A stretch of 64,000 nucleotides of DNA from Streptomyces noursei ATCC 11455 (GCF_001704275.1 NZ_CP011533.1:9610001-9674000); one strand, 5' to 3'; positions 27,061 through 36,766 are shown, counted from the first letter of the stretch. Program-made: numbers and translations. The notes: generated by a model not told the origin, from the letters alone.

Positions 27061-27239
27061 TCACACACCGGACGCCATCCAACTACGCCGATGCCCTGGG
27101 CCCTGCCCAGGGCATCGGCGCGAAGGTGGCTTGAGTGTGTTCACCCCAACTTTCCTTGCTGAGTGGGTTGGTGGAGATATGCGGCAGGCGCGGTCGCCAG
27201 CGATCGTGTGAGTGTCTACGTCCCACGATCCTGCTGGAA

Positions 27240-27780
27240 GACCGTGCCTGCTGTTGCCGAATCATCCCCCATGCCCGCCTCGCTTGACCAACTCGCTGCC
27301 GCGTCGTCTCTCTCGATTGAGGAGTGTCCTGGCCTGTTGACCTGCCTCGCGATGGTGACGGGACCTCCGTGATCCACGGGGCCGGCTGCATCCCCTGGTC
27401 GGTGTACTCGCCATCTGCGCCGCTGCGGTCCTGACCGGCGCGACCTCGCTTCTGGCGATCAGCGAGTGGGCGGCTGACGCCTCGCAGCCGGTCCTGGCCC
27501 GGCTCGGCGCCCGCCGCGACCCCTTCACCGGCCAACACCACGCCCCTGGCGAGGCCACCATCCGCAGGGTGCTCGCCCAGGTCGACGGTGACGTACTCGA
27601 CCAAGCCGTCGGCAGTTGGCTTGCCGTCCGATGCCCGCAGGCCAGCGGGCGGTTGCTGCGGGCGATCGCGGTGGACGGCAAGTCCCTGCGCGGCGAGTCC
27701 CGGGCCCACGGCCGGAAGATCCATCTGCTGTCCGCTTCCAGCCCCTGCTGGACGGCATCGATGTGACAGGAGCCGTCTTA
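27240..27780 (+). pseudogene. ISAs1 transposase N-terminal fragment, indels, cut by IS630
   Basis: Across several frames: [76 protein letters not shown], then truncation by the IS630 element at 27781. The rest of the gene is not found on the other side of that element, so a deletion accompanied or followed insertion. Confidence 0.75.
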
Positions 27781-28899
27781 TTGAGGCGGAACTGTTGAGT
27801 TGCCTTATTGGAGGTGTAGCGGACGTGGTGGGCGTGGATGTAGCTGCGGACGATGGTCGGTTGGCGCTGGTGGTGGGAGCGGCGGGTTTCGTGGGCGAGG
27901 TCGTCGGCCGAGTGGGCGCGGGCGGCGTGGATGTGGCGTTTGATGTCCGCATTGAGGGGCTCGTCCGGGTTGGGTTCGGGGCTGTAGTCGGGCATCAGGT
28001 GCAGCTCGATCCGCTCGGTGTTTGCCTTGAGCCAGGCGGTCACGGCCTTGCTGCGGTGGACCGGGTGCCGGTCGGCAATCACGTGGACCTTCCGGCCGGC
28101 CTGACGGGCAAGCCGGTCCAGGAATCCGGTGAAGGTCTTCGCGGTGAACCTCTCGGTGAACACGGTGAAGTAGAGCGTGCCGCGTGAGGTGATTGCGGAC
28201 ATGGTGTTGACCTTGAAGCGGCGGCTGGACACCCGCGCGATGGGAGTTTGGCTCTTCGGGGCCCAGGACGTGCCGGGCGGGGCCGTATCGGAGCGCAGCC
28301 CGCACTGGTCGGCCCAGGCCACCACCGCGTTCTCCGTCTTCGCCCGGGCGGCGATCGCCGGGTACTCGTCCCTCAGCCAGGCATCCACTTTCGCCTGGTC
28401 CTGGCGGTAGGAGCGGCGGTCGGGCCGCTGCGGGGAGAAACCGTACCGCCGCAGCCACTTGCCCACACCGCGCTCCGTCATCACCACCCCGGTGACCATC
28501 CGCACCAGCTCGGCGACCAGGAGCCTCGTCCACAAGGGCCCGCCGATCAGCAGCTCCTCACGATCAGCAGCTCCTCGGGCGTGTAGTCGGCCATCGCCTG
28601 AAACAGGACCGCACGGTCCTCCGGGCCGATCTTCTCGTGCGGGCCCGGCCGGCTCGTCCGTCTCACCACCAAAGCCTCCCAGCCACCCGCCTGGTAGGCA
28701 CGCCACCAGGAGCCGACCGACCGCTCCGCCACCTGGAACACCTCAGCCGCCTGCCGATACCCCTTCACCTGCCCCGACTCCAGCGCAGCCACCACACGCA
28801 ACCGCACCACTTCCCACCCCGCCCGCACCACCCGCCGCAGACCCCCAGAACCAGCCACACCCCATCAACGAGACAGGCAACTCAACAGTTCCGCCTCAA
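27781..28899 (-). mobile_element. IS630-family element (1119 bp)
   Basis: Ends TTGAGGCGGAACTGTTGAG and CTCAACAGTTCCGCCTCAA; target duplication TA at 27779-27780 and 28900-28901. Confidence 0.92.
27784..28858 (-). pseudogene. IS630-family transposase broken by a 17-bp tandem duplication
   Basis: The first part (ATG 28858; helix-turn-helix GYRQAAEVFQVAERSVGSWW) runs to PEELLI, then into a stop. A 17-bp unit (cgatcagcagctcctc plus one base) is present twice at 28544-28577, shifting the frame. The second part carries VVAWADQCGLRSDTAP, VHVIADRHPVHRSKAV and LMPDYSPEPNPDEPLNADIK. It has no stop codon inside the element and would read into flanking DNA to 27525. Confidence 0.85.
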
Positions 28900-28917
28900 T
28901 ATCTTCCATGGAAGAAG

Positions 28918-29282
28918 TTAGATGACGGTGTTGATGCTTTTACTATCACCGTCTATGACGGGCACACTGCCGATGACACACGAAACGAGTAACGCGATTC
29001 ACCTGTTGGCTCAGTGCGGTCCCATTGTTCGTCGAAGCGATTCATCCGAGCACCGAAGCTCGCGTGCCGGGCAAGAAAGTCGTCTAAGGGGCCCGGTGCA
29101 GGGTATCCGCCAAGGACATATTTCTTCGTCGTGTGGAGAACTTGTCATGAGAGACAGGGCGACCGAGCCTCTAGTCGAGTGACGGCGACGTATTCCCGGG
29201 TGCGTGCCCCGAACGCTTGATGCAGCATGGCACATGCCTCATGGGACAAGTTCCCTATGTGAGTACCCGAAAGGACAATGGG
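28918..29282 (+). repeat. Leader upstream of the EF-hand gene, copy A of a 0.36-kb duplication
   Basis: This stretch recurs on the minus strand, split over 35790-35680 and 34776-34498 by an IS5 element. Similarity starts at about AGATGACGGTGTTG and ends at GTACCCGAAAGGACAA, the ribosome site of the gene at 29283. Shared blocks include ACACGAAACGAGTAAC, GGCACATGCCTCA and GTACCCGAAAGGACAA. Small open frames in it differ by indels between the copies, so it is more likely regulatory or an untranslated leader than coding. Confidence 0.7.
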
Positions 29283-29822
29283 ATGACTGACCCCATCACG
29301 TTAAAGCTCGGTTGGCTCTTCGAAGCCGTCGACGCGAACCGCGACGGCAACATCGACTGGGCGGACTACCAGCGCCTCCTCGACCGCCTGGCCGTCGGCT
29401 ACAAGCCCGACAAGCGTGACCGTCGATTCCAGGCACTGCGTGCCACTTACCAGATGTACTGGTACGAACTGCTGCGTCACGCTGGCAGCACCTCCTCGCT
29501 CCTTGCTAAGGAGGAGTTCGTTGCCGCCAATCGCATGGCCAGCATGGACACCAGTCGGTTCAACCTGGTCGAAGGAATTCCGCAGGCAGTATTCGACGTC
29601 ATGGACGCCAACGACTGCAAAATCCTTGGCAGGGAGGAACTCGTGCGTCTCCTGAAGCTCCTGGAAGTTACCACCTCTCCTGAAACGGTCGACCAGTTCA
29701 CGGGGATCGGCAACGACGGAAACGGCTACATTACGCGCGAGGACTGTGTCCGCTCAGCCCGCCAGTTCTTCTACACGCCCAGCATCAGCGCCCCTGGAGG
29801 GATCTTCTTCGGAATGGCGTAG
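29283..29822 (+). CDS. EF-hand calcium-binding protein (calerythrin-like)
   Basis: A 179-residue cytoplasmic protein (no signal peptide) of the calerythrin/sarcoplasmic calcium-binding type found in actinomycetes. EF1 is canonical: DANRDGNIDWAD (17-28). EF3 is degenerate, DANDCKILGREE (108-119), with Lys where Gly is expected. EF4, GNDGNGYITRED (143-154), has Gly in place of the first Asp. A second EF position (about 75-90) is unrecognisable. It probably buffers or senses calcium. ATG 29283 has AAGGA about eight bases upstream, at the exact end of the duplicated leader. Bounded by IS debris on both sides. Confidence 0.88.
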   Translation: MTDPITLKLGWLFEAVDANRDGNIDWADYQRLLDRLAVGYKPDKRDRRFQALRATYQMYWYELLRHAGSTSSLLAKEEFVAANRMASMDTSRFNLVEGIPQAVFDVMDANDCKILGREELVRLLKLLEVTTSPETVDQFTGIGNDGNGYITREDCVRSARQFFYTPSISAPGGIFFGMA

Positions 29823-30029
29823 CCCCAGATCCCAGGGCTGATTCATAGTCCTGGAGGTCAGGTGGCCGCGCTGGTCAGGGGCGTGTGAGGCCGTTTCTGT
29901 GGGCCGTGACGGATGCAGCGAAGCTCCGGTTGACGGGGTGACCTCTCAAGTCGCCCTGAACAGCCGGAGCTTCGATGTGCCGTCAGTCTGTCACCGTCTG
30001 CCTGGTGAAGCCATCCACCCGTCAACACC

Positions 30030-30236
30030 GTGGGATCGTGGGGTCTGGACGGGCGGCTGAGGACGCTGCCGGACCCGCGTCGACGCCGTGGGCGTCGTCA
30101 CTCTCTGGTGTCGGTACTGCTGGTCGCGGCCTGCGCGGTCCTGGCTGGCGCCCGTTCCTACGCCGCGGTCGGCCAGTGGGCCCGCCACGCACCCCGGGAT
30201 GCCCTGGCCCGTCCGCCTCGGTGCGGTTCAGATCGC
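30030..30236 (+). pseudogene. ISAs1 transposase N-terminal fragment
   Basis: Reads LRTLPDPRRRRGRRHSLVSV, LLVAACAVLAGARSYAAVGQ, WARHAPRDALAR, the conserved start of an ISAs1 transposase, cut at 30236 by the next IS5 element. The remaining gene is absent. Confidence 0.78.
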
Positions 30237-31295
30237 TTACGGCGTGGTGCGCGACTGGGGTTGGGGTGTGCCGGTCTGGTTGGGGTGGTGGGTGGTGTTT
30301 ACCGGATGGCGGTGCGGTCGGAGACCAGACTGGCGATGGCGAGGTGGGTTTGGTCGTAGTACTCGCGGCGTCCGATCCAGCGTTGGAGAGGGCGCCATGC
30401 CTTGTGTTCGGCATTGACGTGCTCGACGGGGATCCTGGCTGAGGACTGGGTCTTGCGTGCCTGTTCCCAGGCAGCGATATCCACGGCATCGGCACTCTTT
30501 CCGGGCCTCTTCGGTGGTGCGGTCACCTGGTCGGGAAAGTCCTTGGCCAGACCCCGGTACCCGGCGTCGACCTGGGCTTTGACTTGCGGATACCGGGGGA
30601 ACAGGTCGCCGATGCCTTCGGTTTTGAGCGCAGTTTGGTTATGCATGCGGCCTGGGCGAACTGCTCCAGTCCACAGGGTGCGGCCCGCCTCGTCGCTGAT
30701 CACAGTGGTCTTCTTCGTGTTCTGCTTACGCTTGCCGGAGACGAAGGCCCGGCGTCCGGGCGGCCGGCCCGGGGACGGCGAACCTGCACTTCGGTCCCGT
30801 CGATCCGCAACTCGACACCTGCCGCCGCCGCGTAGGCGAAGACATCAGCCAGGGTCCCCAGCCGCAACCCAGGCATGCCGGGCACAGCGAATCCGCGGGC
30901 GGCGAGCAGCGGCCGGATCTCATGGACGGCACGGGTGACGGCGGAGCGATCGACACCGTAGAAGACGGCAAGGGCTGCGTGCGGGAGCTGGAAGCGCAAG
31001 ATGACCAGGGTGGTGATCACCCGATCGGTGAAAACCAGCTGATGGTCCGGGCCTCCGCCCTCGGCCCGCACACGCTCGTGACCTCGACGTTCACACAGCC
31101 GAGACTCCTCCCGCGCCAGCCACGGTCCCACCAACTCGGTGATGATCTTGCCGAGTTGCCTCCGCGAGATGCCGGTACAGATAGGATGCGAAAAGGCCGT
31201 ACGGGCCAAGGATTGCGTCACAACCTCCCTAACCCGTACGGCCCTCTTCACGCCACGGCCCCAAACTACGATCACTGTCGCGCACCACGCCGTAA
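30237..31295 (-). mobile_element. IS5-family element with 19-bp perfect inverted repeats
   Basis: Ends TTACGGCGTGGTGCGCGAC (30237-30255) and its exact complement (31277-31295). Left flank is ISAs1 debris, right flank an IS630 scrap beyond the adjacent ISAzo13 element. No target duplication is seen, so a flank has been lost. Confidence 0.85.
30299..31228 (-). pseudogene. IS5-family transposase, two overlapping frames
   Basis: The first frame carries the N-terminal helix-turn-helix (GISRRQLGKIITELVGPWLA; VFYGVDRSAVTRAVHEIRPL) and the first Asp (VELRIDGTEVQVRRP). The rest is in the -1 frame from about 30765: KRKQNTKKTTVISDEAGRTL, VDAGYRGLAKDFPD (second Asp), PVEHVNAEHKAWRPLQRWIG (Glu). The overlap point CGCCCGGACGCC is not a canonical slippery site, so a damaging indel is more likely than programmed shifting, but both are possible. 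The start near 31228 is uncertain. Confidence 0.75.
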
Positions 31296-33072
31296 GGGCT
31301 CGCAGAGAATCAACGTGTTGCTTCCGGCCCTGTGGCTCGTTGATGTGGTATGCGCGTCCCCAAGTCGATCCGTGACCAACTCGCTGTGAAGTTTGAGGTG
31401 TTGTTTCCACATCTGGATGAGCGACAGCGGCGTCTCCTGATGGGGGCCGAGGCCCGGATCCTGGGGCACGGCGGGATCCGGGCGGTTGCCCAGGCGGCCC
31501 AGGTCAGCGAGACCACGGTCCGTAAGGGCGTCGATGAGCTGGAGGCAGGCGAGGAACCGCTGGGCCGGGTGCGGCGGCCCGGTGGTGGAAGGAAGAAGTC
31601 TGCCGTCCTTGACCCGGGGTTGAGGCGCGCGTTGTTGGCGCTGGTGGAGCCGGACGAGCGGGGCGATCCGATGTCGCCGCTGCGCTGGACGGTGAAGTCG
31701 ACCAGGAACCTCGCGGCCGAGCTGACTCGTCAGGGGCACAAGGTGAGTGCGGACACGGTCGGGGATCTGCTGCGGGAGGAGGGCTTCAGTCTGCAGGCCA
31801 ACGCCAAGACCGTGGAGGGCAGGCAGCACCCGGATCGGGATGCCCAGTTCCGCTATATCAACGACCGGGCCAAGGGGCACATGGCCGCCGGGCAGCCGGT
31901 GATCAGCGTGGACACGAAGAAGAAGGAGCTGGTGGGCGATTACAAGAACGCCGGATGTCAGTGGCGTCCGGCCGGCGAGCCGGTGCTGGTCAAGACACAT
32001 GACTTCCTGGACCGGCAGGGCCCGGGCAAGGCGATCCCCTATGGCATCTACGACTTGGCCGCGAATACCGGCTGGGTGAATGTCGGATGCGATCACGACA
32101 CAGCCGCTTTCGCCGTGGAATCCATCCGCCGCTGGTGGCAGGCCCGGGGCCGGCACGACTACCCACGTGCGACCCGGTTGCTGATCACTGCGGACGCGGG
32201 CGGTTCCAATGGCTACCGCACCCGTGCCTGGAAGACCGAACTCGCCGCGTTCGCCGGTGAGACGGGCCTGGACATCACGGTCTGCCACATGCCCCCTGGG
32301 ACTTCGAAGTGGAACAAAGTGGAACACCGGCTGTTCTCCCACATCTCCATGAACTGGCGCGGCAGACCGCTGACCAGCCACGACGTCGTCGTCAACAGCA
32401 TCGCTGCGACCACCACCTGCACCGGGTTGAAAGTCCACGCCGAACTCGACACAGGCACTTACGACACCGGTGTGAAGATCACCGACGGCGAGATCGACGC
32501 GCTGCCGCTGAGCCGGCACCGCTTCCACGGCGACTGGAACTACACGCTCCACCACCGCCCCCAGGCACCTCCCGACTGCGAGACAGACCCCAGGGCCTCC
32601 TCCGCGATCGACGTAGAACGGCCCGTTCACTTGACTGGGTTCAGCACCTCTCCACTGCGGGACCGGAGCTGACCGGCATGACCACCGAGCAACTGGACGC
32701 TCTGACCCACTCCTTGAGCCCGGCTCTGGCGGACCAGCGCGAACGGCTTCGCCACGAACGCCGGGGCGGTGAGCGACTTCGCGCACCAGGCGCAGGCTCC
32801 AAGGACAAGCTTTCCGACAGCGACCGGATCCTGGCCACGGTGCTGTGCCTGCGCAGGATCGGCACTCACGAACTGCTTGCCAGGCTCTTCGGCGTCGCCA
32901 CGAGCACCCTCACCCGGGCCGTCCAGGAAGTCCGGCCCCTCCTGACCGACACAGCCATCCCGGCCTCAACCGCCCGATTCCGCACTCCCACGGACGTCGC
33001 CGCCCACCTCAACAAGTACGGCAACCAGCCCCCAGGGAAGATCAAATCCGCATGTTGATTCTCTGCGAGCCC
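31296..33072 (+). mobile_element. ISAzo13-family element, copy 1
   Basis: Ends GGGCTCGCAGAGAATCAA and TTGATTCTCTGCGAGCCC; 3-bp duplication TAA at 31293-31295 and 33073-33075. The left TAA is also the last three bases of the neighbouring IS5 inverted repeat. Confidence 0.9.
31350..33058 (+). pseudogene. ISAzo13-family transposase, frameshifted near residue 425
   Basis: Codons 1-420 or so match the intact 562-residue transposase at 45004: N-terminal helix-turn-helix (IRAVAQAAQVSETTVRKGVD), first Asp VISVDTKKKELVGDYKNAG, second LLITADAGGSNGYRTRAWK, Glu KWNKVEHRLFSHI. The frame then ends early (LTGFSTSPLRDRS), while the -1 frame continues with the C-terminal helix-turn-helix domain (ILATVLCLRRIGTHELLARL, TLTRAVQEVRPLL) to 33058. 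The long catalytic part could still be produced without the C-terminal domain. Confidence 0.82.
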
Positions 33073-33075
33073 TAA

Positions 33076-33282
33076 GGTTCCGATCGTGGTGGTGTGGGAC
33101 TGGCTCAACCCAGGCGATCACTGGTGGCGGCGTTCACCCGTGACAGGGAGGGAAAGTATAGCCGGGAGACGGTGCGGTCACAGCCAGCCGGTGCGTTGGG
33201 CCAGCCATGTGCGGCACAGTCTGCCTTGCCGTGCCTCGTGAGCACGAAGATGCGGTGACCAGCGCGGCGAAGGCTGGCGTCC
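33076..33282. other. IS630 scrap and otherwise empty DNA
   Basis: The first 35 bases (VPIVVVWDWLN in one frame) resemble the second catalytic region of an IS630 transposase. The remainder shows nothing recognisable up to the IS5 end at about 33283. Confidence 0.5.
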
Positions 33283-34222
33283 ATTGAGGTTTTCTCAACG
33301 GGGGTTATTTCCATTGGTTGTTGAGGGTGAGGGCGGCTTGGGCGATGGCGCCGATGCGGCTGGGGCTGAGGGTAACGTGCTGTAGGGCCCGCCAGCGTTG
33401 CTTGAGTTCAGCGGCGGTGCGTTCGCCCAGTGCTCGGATGCCGCGGAGGAGTTGGTTGTAGGTGCGGTTGTTGACATGCAGAGCTTTCTCGGAGCGGCCG
33501 CAGGGCCGCTTGATGGGGGTGTGCACTCCGATGCCGGCGCCTTGGTAGCCCTTGTCGGCCAGGGTCGGCAGGCCTTCGGCGGCCGCCTTGTAGAGCGCGG
33601 GTAGCACGTGGTGTCGAGTGGCGGTGATGTCTGGAACGGAGCCGGGCTCGACGTCGGAAACCCACAGCGGGGTACCGTCGGGGGCAGAGAGGAACTGGAT
33701 ATTCCCACCGAAGGCCTTGTGCTTGGCTGAGTACCACCAGTCCGTCCCCGTCTCCCGCGCCCCGGCGAGCCGGTCACACTCGATCAGTGTGCCGTCCAGG
33801 ACCACATGGCTCGTCCCCTCGCGCCGGCACTGCTGGAGGACTTCGTGCAGGTCAGGGGCCTGCCCCGCGAGAACGTCGATGCCTTCATGAAGGTAGCGGT
33901 AGCCGGTGGCTTGCGAGATCCCAGCATCCACCGCGGCGCAGTGCACACACCTCTTCTCCCGGAACCAGCGCAGTATCAACACCGCCTGGCGGAACGGGCC
34001 CAGTGCCCGCGATCCCTTCGGCGTGCCGATCGCACGGCGGTGCGCGGCCAACAGCCGGGACAAGTACTCCACCACCGGGCGTGGCACGTCGAGCATGGCA
34101 GAATAGCGAACCATCGTGAAGCCTCTGGGATTCAGGAACGTGATCTTGGCAGACCCGTTCCTACCAGGGGCTTCACGTCTTCACCAGCCCGGACCGCACC
34201 CCTTTCGCTGAGAACACCTCAA
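33283..34222 (-). mobile_element. IS5-family element with ATTGAGGT...TTCTCA ends
   Basis: Left end ATTGAGGTTTTCTCAACG and right end CGCTGAGAACACCTCAAT are imperfect inverted repeats. Directly after it (34222-34300) a further left end (AATGAGGTTTTCTCAGCG) and the last codons of a second such transposase are present, so two elements once lay in tandem. Confidence 0.82.
33305..34114 (-). CDS. IS5-family DDE transposase
   Basis: An intact 269-residue transposase. Helix-turn-helix VDAGISQATGYRYLHEGIDV; catalytic residues in HVVLDGTLIECDR (Asp), TLADKGYQGAGIGV (Asp) and LGERTAAELKQRW (Glu). Longest frame from ATG or equivalent at 34114; the internal ATG of SAMLDVPRP is an alternative. No homologue of equal similarity elsewhere in the window except the scrap at 34222-34300. 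Confidence 0.9.
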   Translation of the reverse strand: MVRYSAMLDVPRPVVEYLSRLLAAHRRAIGTPKGSRALGPFRQAVLILRWFREKRCVHCAAVDAGISQATGYRYLHEGIDVLAGQAPDLHEVLQQCRREGTSHVVLDGTLIECDRLAGARETGTDWWYSAKHKAFGGNIQFLSAPDGTPLWVSDVEPGSVPDITATRHHVLPALYKAAAEGLPTLADKGYQGAGIGVHTPIKRPCGRSEKALHVNNRTYNQLLRGIRALGERTAAELKQRWRALQHVTLSPSRIGAIAQAALTLNNQWK

Positions 34223-34300
34223 TGAGGTTTTCTCAGCGTTCATGATCGTCAGGCGTTGTTGAGGACGAGGGCTGCTTGGGTCAGGGCTGAAGCGTTCTCG
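34222..34300 (-). pseudogene. Second IS5 end fragment
   Basis: Holds a terminal repeat like that of the preceding element and, on the minus strand, codons SALTQAALVLNNA before a stop, the very C-terminus of a related transposase. Confidence 0.55.
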
Positions 34301-34778
34301 CTTGTCGAGATGGGTGGTTACTGAGGTTGAACTCGTGGTGTCGTAGAGGGTGACGGCTGGTCTTCCGGTGCGATCTCACCAGCGGCATGCGGTGTCTGCA
34401 AGGGGGCGGGCTGACCCAAGGCGCGACGTTCTCAGTTGGCGGGCACTCTCAGGTCGAGTGCGTGGTCGGGGTGTGACCGGTGGTGGTCTGTGGATTCCGC
34501 TTGTCCTTTCGGGTACTCGCATACGGATCTTGCCCCGTGAGGCATGTGCCATGTTGCATCGAATGTCCGGGGCGCGCATCCGGAGACATGTAGCCGTCTC
34601 TCGACTGGCGAAGCTCGGCTGTCTTGTCTCTCATGGCAAGTTCTCCGCCCTAAAAAGAAAGACACGCTTGACGGAGGCCCTGCGCTGGGAATCCTTAGCC
34701 AACCTTCTCACCCAGCACACGAGGTCCGGCGCTCGGGTGAATCGCTAGGCATCGCTTCGACGGACACGGGATCGCACT

Positions 34779-35676
34779 GAACCTCTTTCATCCTGCCTCT
34801 GCGAGGGTGAAATGCCTGGTCAGAGGGGAGTTGGTGACAAGACAGGGCCCCTGGTCGTTGCTGTGGTGACATCACTCATCACGCAGCGTCCGAGGAGCCC
34901 TGTTGGTTCCGTATTCTTCCATGCTCGACGTCCCGCACGAACTCGTTGAGCACGTTTCCTGGCTGATCCATGCCCGCCGGCAGGAGCTGAACTCGCCCTG
35001 GCGACGGCTCGGTTGCTTCAAGCAGGCCCTACTGGTGTTGGCGCACCTTCGGAAGAACGAGACGTTCGCGCAGGTCGGAGCCGGTTTCGGGGTATCGGAG
35101 GCGACGGCTTGGCGGTACGTGGACGAGACCTTGATGATCCTCGCCTCGTGGGCACCCGGCCTGCGCGAGGCCCTGGTGGGCCTGGGTGAGGGCGACTTCG
35201 TCGTCGTTGACGGGACACTGATCCCCACCGACCGCATCGCCGCAGACGAGCCGTACTACAGCCAAAAACACAAGCGGCACGGAATGAACGTGCAGGTCAT
35301 CGCGTCCCCAGACGGCACTCCACTGTGGTTCTCCCGCGCGTTGCCCGGACGCACCCACGACCTGACCGCGGCACGGGCTCACGGCATCGTCCAGGCCTGC
35401 CTCACCAGGCAGATCCTCGTCCTGGCCGACCGCGCCTACCAAGGCGCCGGCGCAACCGTCCGCACCCCCTACAAAAACCACCGCGAACAACCCGACCACT
35501 ACCAACTGTTCAACCGCGACCACGCCCGCCTCCGAGCACCAGGCGAACGCGCCTTCGCCCAACTCAAGCAATGGCGGACCCTCCGCCAGGCACGATGCTC
35601 AACCAACCGCATCAGCCGCATCGTCCAGGCCGTTCACACGCTCCTGACCTGCGACTACTCAGGATGAAAGAGGTTC
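34779..35676 (+). mobile_element. IS5-family element, copy 3 (898 bp)
   Basis: Inverted repeats GAACCTCTTTCATCCTG/complement; duplication ACT at 34776-34778 and 35677-35679. Almost identical to the copy at 1646-2543. Confidence 0.95.
34903..35667 (+). CDS. IS5-family DDE transposase (copy 3)
   Basis: 254 residues, intact. It differs from the protein at 1770-2534 at residue 7 (MLDVPHELVEH for MRDVPHELVEH) and otherwise is the same as far as I compared. Triad as in copy 2 (VVVDGTLIPTDR, VLADRAYQGAG, GERAFAQLKQW). TTG start with GGAG five bases upstream. Confidence 0.93.
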   Translation: MVPYSSMLDVPHELVEHVSWLIHARRQELNSPWRRLGCFKQALLVLAHLRKNETFAQVGAGFGVSEATAWRYVDETLMILASWAPGLREALVGLGEGDFVVVDGTLIPTDRIAADEPYYSQKHKRHGMNVQVIASPDGTPLWFSRALPGRTHDLTAARAHGIVQACLTRQILVLADRAYQGAGATVRTPYKNHREQPDHYQLFNRDHARLRAPGERAFAQLKQWRTLRQARCSTNRISRIVQAVHTLLTCDYSG

Positions 35677-35942
35677 ACTGAGCCAACTGGTGAATCGTGT
35701 TACTCGTTTCGTGTGCCATGGGCTGCGTCGTGCGACGCAGCGGGAACAGTGAAAGCACCAACACCGTCATCTGCCCGTTTCGATGCAAAATGGCGGTACG
35801 GGTAGAGCTCTCAAAACGACGAGCTATGAGAGCCGCATGAGTGGTCTCTTGGACTCCCGAGCACCTCCTGGAGCAGGAGCTACTGTTTCCCACGACCAGC
35901 CAGTCTGGCAACTTCCCCTGTCCCCAAACATTGGATCCATTC

Positions 35943-36287
35943 ATGTTTCATGTGGCGACTCTCTCCGCGCTCCGCACATTCTCCTGTTTGTTGCTAGCAG
36001 TTGGCATCACCTGCTTTCAGGCGACAAGCACCGCTACAGCACGAACCGCCAGCGTCAGGTGGGATGCCGTGGCAGCTTGCGAGAGCGATGGTCGTTGGAA
36101 CATCGCGACAGGAAACGGCTACTACGGCGGATTGCAGTTCTCTGCAGAAACCTGGAGAAAATTTGGAGGCCAACAGTACGCTCCCTTTGCACATCAAGCT
36201 TCCCGGGCAGCGCAGATGGCGATCGCCGAAAGGGTCCTCAAAGCACAGGGCTGGCGCGCTTGGCCCGTATGTTCTCGACGAAGCTGA
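35943..36287 (+). CDS. Rpf-like secreted transglycosylase (minimal)
   Basis: A 114-residue secreted protein consisting of a signal peptide (residues 1-34, core LSALRTFSCLLLAVGITCF) and one Rpf/transglycosylase domain. RWDAVAACESDGRWNIATGN gives the catalytic Glu47; YYGGLQFSAETWRKFGG and AERVLKAQGWRAWPVC complete the fold. Cys46 and Cys110 fit the conserved disulfide. It has none of the LysM or other cell-wall-binding parts common in Streptomyces Rpf proteins. Start ATG 35943 is chosen because it opens the signal peptide; the frame extends upstream without one. It would cleave peptidoglycan and assist resuscitation or germination. Confidence 0.8.
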   Translation: MFHVATLSALRTFSCLLLAVGITCFQATSTATARTASVRWDAVAACESDGRWNIATGNGYYGGLQFSAETWRKFGGQQYAPFAHQASRAAQMAIAERVLKAQGWRAWPVCSRRS

Positions 36288-36384
36288 GTTGAGCCTTTCA
36301 GCGGTACCTCTCCAGGGTGATGTGATTGCCGACCGCGAGGTCATACCCGAGGACGGCGAACCCGAAGTCGTCTTATGTCTCGAC

Positions 36385-36766
36385 GGAGCCCTGTGGTCAC
36401 CGTCTTCCCGGCACGTTCACCGCGGAGGTGATGCGCACGTTCCTCGACCGCCTCGCGGAGCAGGCCGGTCGCAAGGGCCACATGATCGCTGACCGGCACC
36501 CGGTCCACCGCAGCAAGGCCGTCCGGGCCTGGCTCGAGAAGAACGCCCAGCGCGTCGAGCTGCATCTGATGCCCGGGTACAGCCCCGAACTCAACCCCGG
36601 CGAACTGCTGAACGCCGACCTGAAACACCACGTCCACGCCGCCCGCGCCACCACCGTCGACGACCTCGCCCGCGAAACCCTGCGCTTTCTGCGCCGCAGA
36701 CAACACCAACCCCACATCGTCTGCGGCTACTCCAGAGCCCACCATGTCCGCTACACGATCGAGTAG
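36385..36766 (+). pseudogene. IS630 transposase C-terminal half
   Basis: Reads FTAEVMRTFLDRLAEQAGRK, HMIADRHPVHRSKAVRAWLE (second Asp), LMPGYSPELNPGELLNADLK (Glu), ending RAHHVRYTIE. The DNA-binding half and first Asp are missing. Close to, but not the same as, the group at 27781-28899. It lies directly behind the Rpf gene. Confidence 0.8.

Larger units (their letters stand above)
34498..35790 (-). repeat. Copy B of the EF-hand leader, split by IS5
   Basis: Read on the minus strand, 35790-35680 matches the first part of the leader at 28918-29282 and 34776-34498 the rest. The join TTGGCTCAGT/GCG.TCCC is restored when the IS5 at 34779-35676 and one ACT/AGT copy are removed. The copy ends at GTACCCGAAAGGACAA, the ribosome-site block, but no EF-hand gene follows; instead unrelated DNA lies at 34300-34497. 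Confidence 0.7.

Noticed and set aside
28922..29182. Small frame in the EF-hand leader (and its partner at 35675-35944)
   Set aside because: They share about 15 codons (THETSNAIHLLAQ-like) but then diverge through indels that change the frame, so a coding role is not supported over the whole segment.
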